Shown: one piece after another, positions 49,878 to 57,245 of the stretch | Layout: each line of letters starts with the position of its first letter | Numbering within the stretch: position 1 is the first letter of the stretch | Source: an uncultured Methanomethylovorans sp. | Lineage (GTDB): Archaea; Halobacteriota; Methanosarcinia; Methanosarcinales; Methanosarcinaceae | Length of the DNA: 64,000 bases | Direction: 5' to 3' | NCBI RefSeq assembly: GCF_963678545.1 | Contig: NZ_OY782870.1 | Coordinates: 1,674,001-1,738,000 of the forward strand | Translations under genes and position numbers: made by a program | Notes under the pieces: model-generated | What the model saw: only the letters and a program-made list of their open reading frames with translations | What the model was told of the DNA's origin: nothing | Database searches by the model: none

Positions 49878-49975
49878 GGGACCGTAGGGTAGCCTGGACC
49901 ATCCTTCGGCGTTCGGGACGTACTTGTGAGTATGCGAATCACGCCGGAACCTGAGTTCAAATCTCAGCGGTCCCA
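49878..49975 (+). tRNA. tRNA-Pro (CGG) with a 23-base intron
   Basis: Acceptor GGGACCG pairs with CGGTCCC (discriminator A, no CCA). The D-arm GGGT/ATCC and T-arm CTGAG-TTCAAAT-CTCAG are clear. The anticodon stem CGGCG/CGCCG holds loop TTCGGG...A, anticodon CGG at 49914-49916, interrupted after G37 by an intron of about 23 bases (49918-49940). The intron forms its own hairpin (CGTACT-TGTG-AGTATG), consistent with an archaeal bulge-helix-bulge site. The gene lies inside the ribosomal operon, immediately after rpoN. Confidence 0.9.
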
Positions 49976-50030
49976 TTCCCTTACTCTTACTGTAAATATG
50001 GACTGGCCTGCAAGTAGAGAAATAGGACCA

Positions 50031-50051
50031 TATTCGGAGGGATTCCGAATA
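50031..50051 (+). other. Stem-loop between tRNA-Pro and rpoK
   Basis: Eight pairs TATTCGGA/TCCGAATA enclose a 5-base loop (GGGAT). No T-run follows, so it may be a processing or stabilising element on the rpoK-rps2 part of the transcript rather than a terminator. Confidence 0.4.
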
Positions 50052-50172
50052 AAACAATCTCAGGTATGGAAAGAACACGCACAGATATAAGCGTAATATA
50101 TGTAGCTTTTAGTTGACGATACCTGACCTAATATTATACTGATCACGTTCTATCATTCCTTAAGGTGATTTT

Positions 50173-50364
50173 TTGAGCACAGAACATTATACTAGATATG
50201 AGCGAGCAAGGATTATTGGCGCTAGATCCCTGCAAATCTCTATGGGCGCACCCGTCCTGATAGATGATTCCAGTACTCAATCTCTGTATATAGCGAAGAA
50301 AGAATTAGAGCTTGGGGTTATCCCAATTACTGTTAAAAGGGACTATAAATTTAAGGTGATTTAA
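50173..50364 (+). CDS. rpoK: RNA polymerase subunit Rpo6 (RpoK)
   Basis: The 63-residue Rpb6/omega homologue that helps assemble the polymerase clamp. It has the conserved [21 protein letters not shown] and [14 protein letters not shown]. The start is TTG 50173 with AAGGTGAT upstream. Its stop shares one base with the start of rps2. The enolase gene often found between rpoK and rps2 in euryarchaea is absent. Confidence 0.96.
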   Translation: MSTEHYTRYERARIIGARSLQISMGAPVLIDDSSTQSLYIAKKELELGVIPITVKRDYKFKVI

Positions 50365-51029
50365 TGACTACAGAAGAAATACGTGTTACTGATAATGCAA
50401 ATTTGGGTAGTGATGACAAGATGCTAGATGTGAGTGCAGATGCAGAGAAATCTACATCACTCGTTCCTATAGACGAATATCTGGCAGCAGGTGTACATAT
50501 TGGCACCCAGCAGAAAACAGAAAACATGATGAAGTTCGTGTATAGAGTAAGAACCGACGGACTTTATGTGTTGGACATCCAGTCTACAGACGAAAGAATT
50601 AAGATGGTAGCAAATTTCCTTTCCAAGTACGAACCATCAAGGATACTTGTAGTTTCTGCAAGACAGTATGGCCAATACCCGGCAATGAAGTTCGCAAAAG
50701 CTATTGGAACAAGGGCAATGGTGGGTCGTTTCATACCAGGTACCCTCACAAACCCAACCGTAGAAGCGTTCTTTGAGCCAGATGTGATTATAGTCACAGA
50801 CCCTGCAGGAGACGCACAGGTAATTAAGGAAGCTGTTAATATTGGTATCCCAGTAGTTGCACTTTGTGATACAAACAATATGACTTCCAATGTAGACATG
50901 GTAATACCAACCAACAACAAAGGAAGAAAGGCTCTGTCACTCATCTACTGGTTGCTAGCAAGAGAAATTGCAAAGAGCAACGGTACACACTTTAATTACC
51001 AGTTTGAAGACTTCGAAGCCGGTATTTGA
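50364..51029 (+). CDS. rps2: Ribosomal protein S2
   Basis: Archaeal S2 (uS2), 221 residues, with [43 protein letters not shown] and [10 protein letters not shown]. It has an N-terminal extension of about 35 acidic residues before the conserved core. It is coupled to rpoK through TAATG. Confidence 0.96.
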   Translation: MTTEEIRVTDNANLGSDDKMLDVSADAEKSTSLVPIDEYLAAGVHIGTQQKTENMMKFVYRVRTDGLYVLDIQSTDERIKMVANFLSKYEPSRILVVSARQYGQYPAMKFAKAIGTRAMVGRFIPGTLTNPTVEAFFEPDVIIVTDPAGDAQVIKEAVNIGIPVVALCDTNNMTSNVDMVIPTNNKGRKALSLIYWLLAREIAKSNGTHFNYQFEDFEAGI

Positions 51030-51063
51030 AAAGCCTGCTTTGGAAGCATACTACATATATAAT

Positions 51064-51090
51064 GGCCCCATAATATTTACATGGGGTGAT
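51064..51090 (+). promoter_or_regulatory. Hairpin overlapping the ribosome site of the MEMO-family gene
   Basis: CCCCAT (51066-51071) can pair with ATGGGG (51081-51086), whose last bases begin the ribosome site GGGGTGAT of the gene starting at 51096. A TATA-like CATATATAAT (about 51051) precedes, and where transcription starts decides whether the hairpin is in the mRNA. Confidence 0.3.
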
Positions 51091-51095
51091 GTAGT

Positions 51096-51896
51096 ATGAG
51101 ACAGGCTATAGTTGCGGGTAAATTTTACCCGGCTGATTCAACTGCTTTGAAAAAAGAGTTAGATAATTGTTTCAGTGACATCGTAATTGATGCAAAGTCT
51201 GGCATAAAGGGTACGATAGTACCCCACGCCGGCTATGTCTACTCTGGAAGGGTTGCAGCTCACTCATATGCCGTGCTACCACCGGCAGATACCTATATAA
51301 TACTTGGTCCAAACCATACAGGCTATGGATCTCCAATTGCTCTTTCAACTGATAGTTGGCTAACACCTCTTGGAAAAGTAGAGGTAGATAAGGAGTTGAA
51401 AGAGGGGATCGCTGGTAGCATAATCGATCAAGATGAGCTTGCTCATCGATTCGAGCATTCGATCGAGGTGCAGATACCATTCCTTCAGTACCGTTTTAAG
51501 CATGATTTCAAGATATTTCCCATATGTATGGGAATGCAGGATGAAGAAATAGCCATTGAGGTTGGCACGGAAATTGCTAGGGCGATCATGGACACCGGTA
51601 GGAAAGCTGTCATAATTGCTTCAAGCGATTTCACACATTATCAACCTGCACGCGTAGCAGAGAGTAATGACAAATACCTGATAAAATCTATTCTGAATAT
51701 GAACGTGCATGAATTTTACAACCGGCTGTATGAAAAGGATATATCAGCATGTGGTTTTGGACCCATTGCAGCAACCATTACTGCAGCAAGAGAGCTTGGA
51801 GCAAGCAGAGCAGACCTTCTTAAGTATGCAACTAGTGGAGAAGTAACAGGCGATAATTCCGGTGTAGTAGGATACGCCTCTTTAACCTTAGAATGA
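51096..51896 (+). CDS. MEMO1 family protein
   Basis: A 266-residue MEMO-family protein, related in fold to extradiol dioxygenases. Conserved residues are seen in RQAIVAGKFYPA, TIVPHAGYVYSGRVAAHSYA, ILGPNHTGYG, EHSIEVQIPFLQY, IASSDFTHY and DISACGFGPIAATI. The archaeal function is unknown; the gene is regularly found just before mevalonate kinase in archaeal isoprenoid clusters, as here. It overlaps mvk by 4 bases (ATGA). Confidence 0.93.
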   Translation: MRQAIVAGKFYPADSTALKKELDNCFSDIVIDAKSGIKGTIVPHAGYVYSGRVAAHSYAVLPPADTYIILGPNHTGYGSPIALSTDSWLTPLGKVEVDKELKEGIAGSIIDQDELAHRFEHSIEVQIPFLQYRFKHDFKIFPICMGMQDEEIAIEVGTEIARAIMDTGRKAVIIASSDFTHYQPARVAESNDKYLIKSILNMNVHEFYNRLYEKDISACGFGPIAATITAARELGASRADLLKYATSGEVTGDNSGVVGYASLTLE

Positions 51897-52816
51897 ATAT
51901 GATGCGAACAATAACATGCTCTGCTCCCGGTAAGATATACCTGTTCGGCGAACATGCAGTAGTATACGGAGAAAGCGCAATATGTTGTGCTGTAGATCTG
52001 CGCACCCGAGTACAGGCTGATATAAGCGATGGTATACGGATTAGTTCTGTATTAGGTGACACAGGAATTGACCACAACAAGTACCCTTACGTGTCAAAAG
52101 TAATAGAACAGATGTCAGAAATAGTGGACATTAAAGGTGTAAACCTGCGCATAGAATCCAATATACCTGTTGGCTCTGGCCTGGGTTCATCTGCAGCAGT
52201 GACCATAGCCACCATCCAAGCATTGAACTTATTGTTCGGATGTGGTCTGCAATTAGAAGATGTGGCAACCCTCGGCCACAATATTGAAAGAGCGATACAG
52301 GGTGCAGCCAGCCCAACTGATACTTATGTAAGTACCATGGGCGGAATTGTCATGGTACCTCTGAAAAAGAAGCTTAATCTCATTGATTGTGGCATAGTGA
52401 TAGGCAACACCGGCAGGTTCTCTTCTACCAGAGAACTGGTGTCCAATGTAGCACTACTTAAAAAACATTATCCGGACATAATAGACACAATTCTTTCCAC
52501 CATTGGAAGGATATCAATTACCGGAGAAGAATTGGTAGTTAAAAAGGAATACGAATCTATAGGCCAGCTCATGAACATAAACCAGGGACTTCTTGATGCC
52601 ATCGGCGTCAGCAGTTCAGAGCTTGCAAATCTTATATATACAGCCCGCAACAGCGGTGCATACAGTGCGAAAATAACAGGTGCAGGAGGAGGAGGGTGTA
52701 TGATAGCATTAACTCGTTCTTCTGATGTTGAAAGAGTAGCTTCTGCGATAACACAAGCCGGAGGAGAAGCCATTATAACAAAAGTAACTGAACATGGAGT
52801 GAAAGTGGAGCATTAA
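51893..52816 (+). CDS. mvk: Mevalonate kinase
   Basis: It phosphorylates mevalonate in archaeal lipid synthesis. The GHMP-kinase motifs are CSAPGKIYLFGEHAVVYG (motif 1), PVGSGLGSSAAVTIATIQAL (ATP loop) and KITGAGGGGCMIAL (motif 3). It has 307 residues from ATG 51893, or 305 or 304 from the following in-frame ATGs. It is coupled to the MEMO gene and followed immediately by ipk. Confidence 0.95.
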   Translation: MNMMRTITCSAPGKIYLFGEHAVVYGESAICCAVDLRTRVQADISDGIRISSVLGDTGIDHNKYPYVSKVIEQMSEIVDIKGVNLRIESNIPVGSGLGSSAAVTIATIQALNLLFGCGLQLEDVATLGHNIERAIQGAASPTDTYVSTMGGIVMVPLKKKLNLIDCGIVIGNTGRFSSTRELVSNVALLKKHYPDIIDTILSTIGRISITGEELVVKKEYESIGQLMNINQGLLDAIGVSSSELANLIYTARNSGAYSAKITGAGGGGCMIALTRSSDVERVASAITQAGGEAIITKVTEHGVKVEH

Positions 52817-52817
52817 T

Positions 52818-53594
52818 ATGGATTCATCTAAAAATCTCACTATACTCAAACTTGGTGGAAGCGTAATTACCGATAAAAGAGCCGAAGATGGTGTAGTTAG
52901 AGTTAATGAGATCCAGAGGATGGCAAAAGAAATATCCAGCTTCAAAGGAAAACTCATAATTGTGCATGGAGCAGGCTCTTTTGGACACCCACAGGCAAAA
53001 AGATTTGCACTTAATGAAAAGTTTAATTTGAGTGGCTCTTTAATAACCCATATATCAGTGAAAGAACTTTGTAGAACAGTAGTAGATGTTCTTAATGAGA
53101 ATGGCATCTGTGCTGTAGGAGTTCATCCAATGTGTTGCATGATTGCGGATAACGGAAGAATTAAGGCCATGTTCCTTGACCAGATATATTGCATGCTGGA
53201 ACGAGGAATTGTTCCAGTCTTACATGGAGATGTTGTGATGGATAGCAGTCTTGGAACATCCGTTATCTCTGGCGATCAAATAGTTCCATATATTGCAAAA
53301 CAGATGAAAGCAAGTCTTTTAGGTATTGGAAGTGCAACTGAAGGAGTTCTTGATGATAAAAGTTCGACTATCCCAATAATAACATCAAATAACTTTGAAG
53401 ATGTAAAAAAACATATAAGAGGTTCCGAAAACACTGATGTTACAGGAGGTATGCTGGGCAAAGTTAAAGAGATGTTGGACCTCAGTGACAGTACAAATAC
53501 AACTTCGCATATATTCGATGCCGGGAAGCCTGGTAATATTGAGCGTTTTCTTAAAGGCGAGAAAATAGGGACAGCTATAACAAATGAACAGTAG
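52818..53594 (+). CDS. ipk: Isopentenyl phosphate kinase
   Basis: IPK makes isopentenyl diphosphate from isopentenyl phosphate, the last kinase step in the archaeal mevalonate route. The amino-acid-kinase fold is seen in ILKLGGSVITDKRAEDG, LIIVHGAGSFGHPQAKRF (catalytic His in GSFGH) and DVTGGMLGKVKEML. At 258 residues it has the usual length. It starts one base after mvk and overlaps the next frame slightly. Phosphomevalonate decarboxylation genes are not in the window. Confidence 0.94.
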   Translation: MDSSKNLTILKLGGSVITDKRAEDGVVRVNEIQRMAKEISSFKGKLIIVHGAGSFGHPQAKRFALNEKFNLSGSLITHISVKELCRTVVDVLNENGICAVGVHPMCCMIADNGRIKAMFLDQIYCMLERGIVPVLHGDVVMDSSLGTSVISGDQIVPYIAKQMKASLLGIGSATEGVLDDKSSTIPIITSNNFEDVKKHIRGSENTDVTGGMLGKVKEMLDLSDSTNTTSHIFDAGKPGNIERFLKGEKIGTAITNEQ

Positions 53595-53610
53595 AATTGA
53601 AGGTTTTAAT

Positions 53611-54714
53611 ATGAGTACATCCCAGAGAAAAATAGAACACCTCAAGCTATGTTCTTCAAGTCCTGTAGAATCTAGGGTAAAGGGGACTGGCCTGGAAGAT
53701 ATAATGTTAGTACATCGTGCTCTTCCAGAATTTGATATAGAGGATATAGACCTTCATACGAATTTTCTGGGAAAGAGTATGAAAGCGCCTTTTCTTATAG
53801 CTTCAATCACCGGAGGGCATCCTGATACAAAACCAATAAACGCTGCTCTTGCACAGGCTGCTGAAGAAATGGGTATTGGCATAGGTGTGGGAAGTCAAAG
53901 AGCTGCTATTGAAGATTCAAATCAAGAAGACTCATTCACTATCATGAGAGATGTGGCACCTGATGCTTTTATTTATGGAAATATCGGAGCTGCCCAGATT
54001 AAAGAATATGGCATAGAAAAAATAGAAAATCTGGTGGAAATGCTTGATGCAGATGCAATGGCAATCCATTTAAATTTCTTGCAGGAAGCAATACAGCCGG
54101 AAGGAGATACTGATGCAAGTGGTGCCCTTGATGCTATCAAGGATATCTGTTCGCTGAATATACCTATCATTGTAAAGGAAACAGGTGCTGGAATTTCCCA
54201 TGAAGACGCGTGGCTGTTGAAGAAAGCAGGTGTTTCTGCTATTGATGTAGGTGGAGTTGGGGGTACAAGTTGGTCCGGAGTAGAAGTATATAGGGCTAGG
54301 GACCGAAAAGACATAATGTCAGAAATTTTAGGAGAACTATTTTGGGATTTTGGTATCCCTACAGCTGCAAGTGTAGTGGAATGCAATGTATCTTTACCAA
54401 TAATCGCTACTGGTGGAATAAGAACAGGAATGGATATTGCGAAATCAATAGCAATCGGAGCTAGTGTAGCTAGTGCAGCACTCCCTTTTGTTGCCCCGGC
54501 ACTGGAAGGTAAGGACATGGTGCTCAAGAGGCTAAAGCTTATGATAAACGAGCTTAAAGTCGCAATGTTTCTTTGCGGATGCAAAGACCTGTGTAAATTG
54601 CACGCTACGCCCACAGTGATCACAGGGTGGACAAGAGAGTATCTTGAATTACGTGGATTCAATGTCAAAGAATTCGCTTTACGATCAAACCGTAGCGAAT
54701 TACAGATTGTATAA
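53611..54714 (+). CDS. fni: Isopentenyl-diphosphate delta-isomerase, type 2
   Basis: An FMN- and NAD(P)H-dependent isomerase interconverting IPP and DMAPP. Signatures: RKIEHLKLC, FLIASITGGHP, GIGVGSQRAAIED, HLNFLQEAIQPEGDTD, IDVGGVGGTSWSGVE and TGGIRTGMDIAKSIAIGA. The frame opens at 53584 inside ipk, but GAAGGTTTTAAT before ATG 53611 and the usual MSTSQRKIEHL start favour 53611 (367 residues). Confidence 0.95.
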   Translation: MSTSQRKIEHLKLCSSSPVESRVKGTGLEDIMLVHRALPEFDIEDIDLHTNFLGKSMKAPFLIASITGGHPDTKPINAALAQAAEEMGIGIGVGSQRAAIEDSNQEDSFTIMRDVAPDAFIYGNIGAAQIKEYGIEKIENLVEMLDADAMAIHLNFLQEAIQPEGDTDASGALDAIKDICSLNIPIIVKETGAGISHEDAWLLKKAGVSAIDVGGVGGTSWSGVEVYRARDRKDIMSEILGELFWDFGIPTAASVVECNVSLPIIATGGIRTGMDIAKSIAIGASVASAALPFVAPALEGKDMVLKRLKLMINELKVAMFLCGCKDLCKLHATPTVITGWTREYLELRGFNVKEFALRSNRSELQIV

Positions 54715-54761
54715 CAGTATTTTCTAGTATATAATAAATTTTTAGGATTTGAGGAATTAAT

Positions 54762-56105
54762 ATGACAGAAATCGGAATAATAGCAGTTGGCGGTTATAAT
54801 GAAATGGGCCGTAATATGACTGCTGTAAGGGTTGATGAGGATATAATCATCCTGGATATGGGTCTGAGATTAGATCGAGTACAGATCCATGAAGACGTAG
54901 AAATAGATAAAATGCATTCCCTTGAGCTTATTAATATGGGGGCTATACCAGATGACACGATAATGAACGATGTCAATGGGAACGTACGTGCTATTGTATG
55001 CACACATGGCCATCTTGACCATATTGGTGCAGTCTCAAAGCTGGCACATCGTTATACTGCTCCTATTATTGGTACACCCTATACAACTGCTTTAGTAAAG
55101 CATCAAATCGATTCGGAGCGCAAGTTCGGCGTAAAGAACAATCTGATCTCTATGAAAGCAGGGGAAACCTACGAAATAACAAAAGATGTCTCCATTGAGT
55201 TCATTAATACTCAGCACAGTATAATCGATACTGTCTTTGTGGTTATCCATACACCAAAAGGCGCTATAATGTATGCTTGTGATTTCAAACTGGATAGGAC
55301 ACCTACTTTGGGAGAAGCACCGGATTTCAACAGGCTCAAAGCCCTCGGAGAAGAGGGAGTCCTTGCACTTATTACCGAAAGTACTAATGCCGGACGTTCT
55401 GGTAAGGCACCTTCCGAACAGATAGCACATGACCTTGTAAAGGATGTACTGCTGGGTACTGAAGAATCGGATGTGGGAATGATAATAACCACTTTTGCTT
55501 CTCATATAGCCCGTTTGAACTCCATTATTTCCTTCGCCGAGGAAATGGGGCGTATACCCATATTACTCGGTAGATCTATGGATAGGTACATGAGTACAGC
55601 TAAGGAACTTGGATACGTTCAACTTCCAAGGAATGTCGAAATATACGGTCAGCGTCGTGAAGTCGAAAAGGCTTTGGAAAAAGTAATGAGAGAGGGTAAA
55701 AATAAATATCTGCCCATTGTTACCGGACATCAGGGAGAACCTGGTTCTATATTAATACGCATAGCCAACGGTGATACACCTTACATGATAGAACCAGGGG
55801 ATAAGGTAATATTTTCCGCAAATGTCATTCCAAATCCCTTAACACAAGCTAATCGCTATGCTCTGGAAACAAAGCTTAGGATGAAAGGGGCACGCATCTA
55901 TGATAATGTACACGTGTCTGGACACGCCTACAGGGAGGATCACTGGGAACTATTGAGGATGGTTAAACCAGAACATGTGATTCCTGCTCATGGGACTATA
56001 GAAATGCATTCAGCGTATATTGAGATGGCAGAAGATGCAGGATATGTGCTCGGAGATACGCTCCATCTGTTAAGGAATGGAGAAGAACTGTATATAGAAG
56101 AATAA
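54762..56105 (+). CDS. Ribonuclease J (beta-CASP exonuclease)
   Basis: A 447-residue metallo-beta-lactamase/beta-CASP nuclease. The metal motif is THGHLDHIG (His82, His84, Asp86, His87). The beta-CASP parts follow: TESTNAGRSG, TTFASHIARL, VTGHQGEPGSILIRIANG and a final HVIPAHGTIEMH. Archaeal RNase J is a 5'-3' exoribonuclease in mRNA decay. It sits inside the isoprenoid operon between fni and idsA, a recurrent arrangement in euryarchaea. GAGGA precedes ATG 54762. Confidence 0.93.
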   Translation: MTEIGIIAVGGYNEMGRNMTAVRVDEDIIILDMGLRLDRVQIHEDVEIDKMHSLELINMGAIPDDTIMNDVNGNVRAIVCTHGHLDHIGAVSKLAHRYTAPIIGTPYTTALVKHQIDSERKFGVKNNLISMKAGETYEITKDVSIEFINTQHSIIDTVFVVIHTPKGAIMYACDFKLDRTPTLGEAPDFNRLKALGEEGVLALITESTNAGRSGKAPSEQIAHDLVKDVLLGTEESDVGMIITTFASHIARLNSIISFAEEMGRIPILLGRSMDRYMSTAKELGYVQLPRNVEIYGQRREVEKALEKVMREGKNKYLPIVTGHQGEPGSILIRIANGDTPYMIEPGDKVIFSANVIPNPLTQANRYALETKLRMKGARIYDNVHVSGHAYREDHWELLRMVKPEHVIPAHGTIEMHSAYIEMAEDAGYVLGDTLHLLRNGEELYIEE

Positions 56106-56129
56106 TATCGTATCTAGTCACGAGGTATC

Positions 56130-57095
56130 ATGAACCTGATAGAAGAAATTAAAAAACGGAGCGCATATGTGGATAAGGGTATTCGGGAAATGCTCCCCAT
56201 CACCCATCCCGAGGAATTATATAAAGCTGCACGATATCTGCCTGATGCAGGTGGAAAAAGACTAAGGCCTGCAGCTGTTATACTGGCTGCAGAAGCCGTA
56301 GGTTCTGACCTTCAAACTGTGCTACCAGCTGCTGTTGCAGTAGAACTGGTTCACAATTTCACCTTGGTTCATGATGATATAATGGACAAGGACGATATAC
56401 GCAGAGGAATGCCTGCAGTCCATGTAAAATGGGGGGAGCCAGGAGCTATCCTTGCGGGTGATACATTATATTCCAAAGCCTTTGAGATCATAACCTCAAT
56501 GGATAATGATCCAGTCCGTATCGTAAAGTGTATTGATATCCTTGCAAGGACATGCACCGAAATATGTGAAGGCCAATGGCTGGATGTAGAATTCGAGGAT
56601 CAGAGCATAGTTTCTGAAGAACAGTATCTTGAAATGGTGGAGAAAAAGACTGCTGTGCTTTATGGAGCTGCATGTAAGATCGGCGCATTGCTTGGCGGTG
56701 CCCCTCTCGATGTTGCTGACCAAATGTACGAATTTGGTCGTATGATCGGTATTGGTTTCCAGATATATGACGATGTGCTGGATATTGTGACCCCTGAAGA
56801 GGTGCTTGGCAAAGTAAGAGGAAGCGATATAATGGAAGGTAAAAAGACCCTTATAGCTATCCATGCTCTCAATGCCGGCGTAAAACTAGATATTTTTGGT
56901 AAGGGCAAGGCCTCAAAAGGACAATTGGAAGATGCCATCGGGCAGCTTGAAGATTCCGGGTCCATTAAATATGCAAGAAATGCAGCTGTTTCATATATCT
57001 GCGAAGGTAAAAAGAAACTAGATGTACTAGAAGATTCAGAAGCAAAAGATATCCTGCTTGCAATAGCAGATTACATGATAGAAAGATCTTATTGA
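56130..57095 (+). CDS. idsA: Polyprenyl (geranylgeranyl-type) diphosphate synthase
   Basis: It makes the C15/C20 chains for archaeal ether lipids. The first Asp-rich motif is HDDIMDKDD (Asp82, Asp83, Asp86) and the second DDVLD (214-218). GGKRLRPAAVILAAE and EGKKTLIAIHAL are typical. Phe77 stands at position -5 from the first motif, a spot that limits chain length. GAGGT precedes ATG 56130. It is the last gene of the block; a stem-loop with T-run follows. Confidence 0.95.
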   Translation: MNLIEEIKKRSAYVDKGIREMLPITHPEELYKAARYLPDAGGKRLRPAAVILAAEAVGSDLQTVLPAAVAVELVHNFTLVHDDIMDKDDIRRGMPAVHVKWGEPGAILAGDTLYSKAFEIITSMDNDPVRIVKCIDILARTCTEICEGQWLDVEFEDQSIVSEEQYLEMVEKKTAVLYGAACKIGALLGGAPLDVADQMYEFGRMIGIGFQIYDDVLDIVTPEEVLGKVRGSDIMEGKKTLIAIHALNAGVKLDIFGKGKASKGQLEDAIGQLEDSGSIKYARNAAVSYICEGKKKLDVLEDSEAKDILLAIADYMIERSY

Positions 57096-57096
57096 A

Positions 57097-57127
57097 TTGG
57101 GTCACAATAGGCCCAACATTTTGTTTT
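57097..57127 (+). terminator. Terminator after idsA
   Basis: TTGGGTC can pair with GGCCCAA (57097-57103 with 57110-57116, one wobble), followed by CATTTTGTTTTT. It begins two bases after the idsA stop codon, ending the long plus-strand block. Confidence 0.6.
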
Positions 57128-57213
57128 TAATCTTTTTTATAAAACATTCTAAAGGTAGTACTAACAGATTTTTTACTCATTGGCAGTTGCCTGCTTCCAT
57201 ATAAAATAGCATG

Positions 57214-57237
57214 AACAGGGTCCGAAAAGACCCTGTT
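57214..57237 (-). terminator. Terminator hairpin after ppdK
   Basis: A perfect 9-pair stem AACAGGGTC/GACCCTGTT with a 6-base loop lies 8 bases past the ppdK stop on the minus strand. T-rich sequence lies before rather than after the stem in that direction. Confidence 0.6.
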
Positions 57238-57245
57238 GAAAAAAC

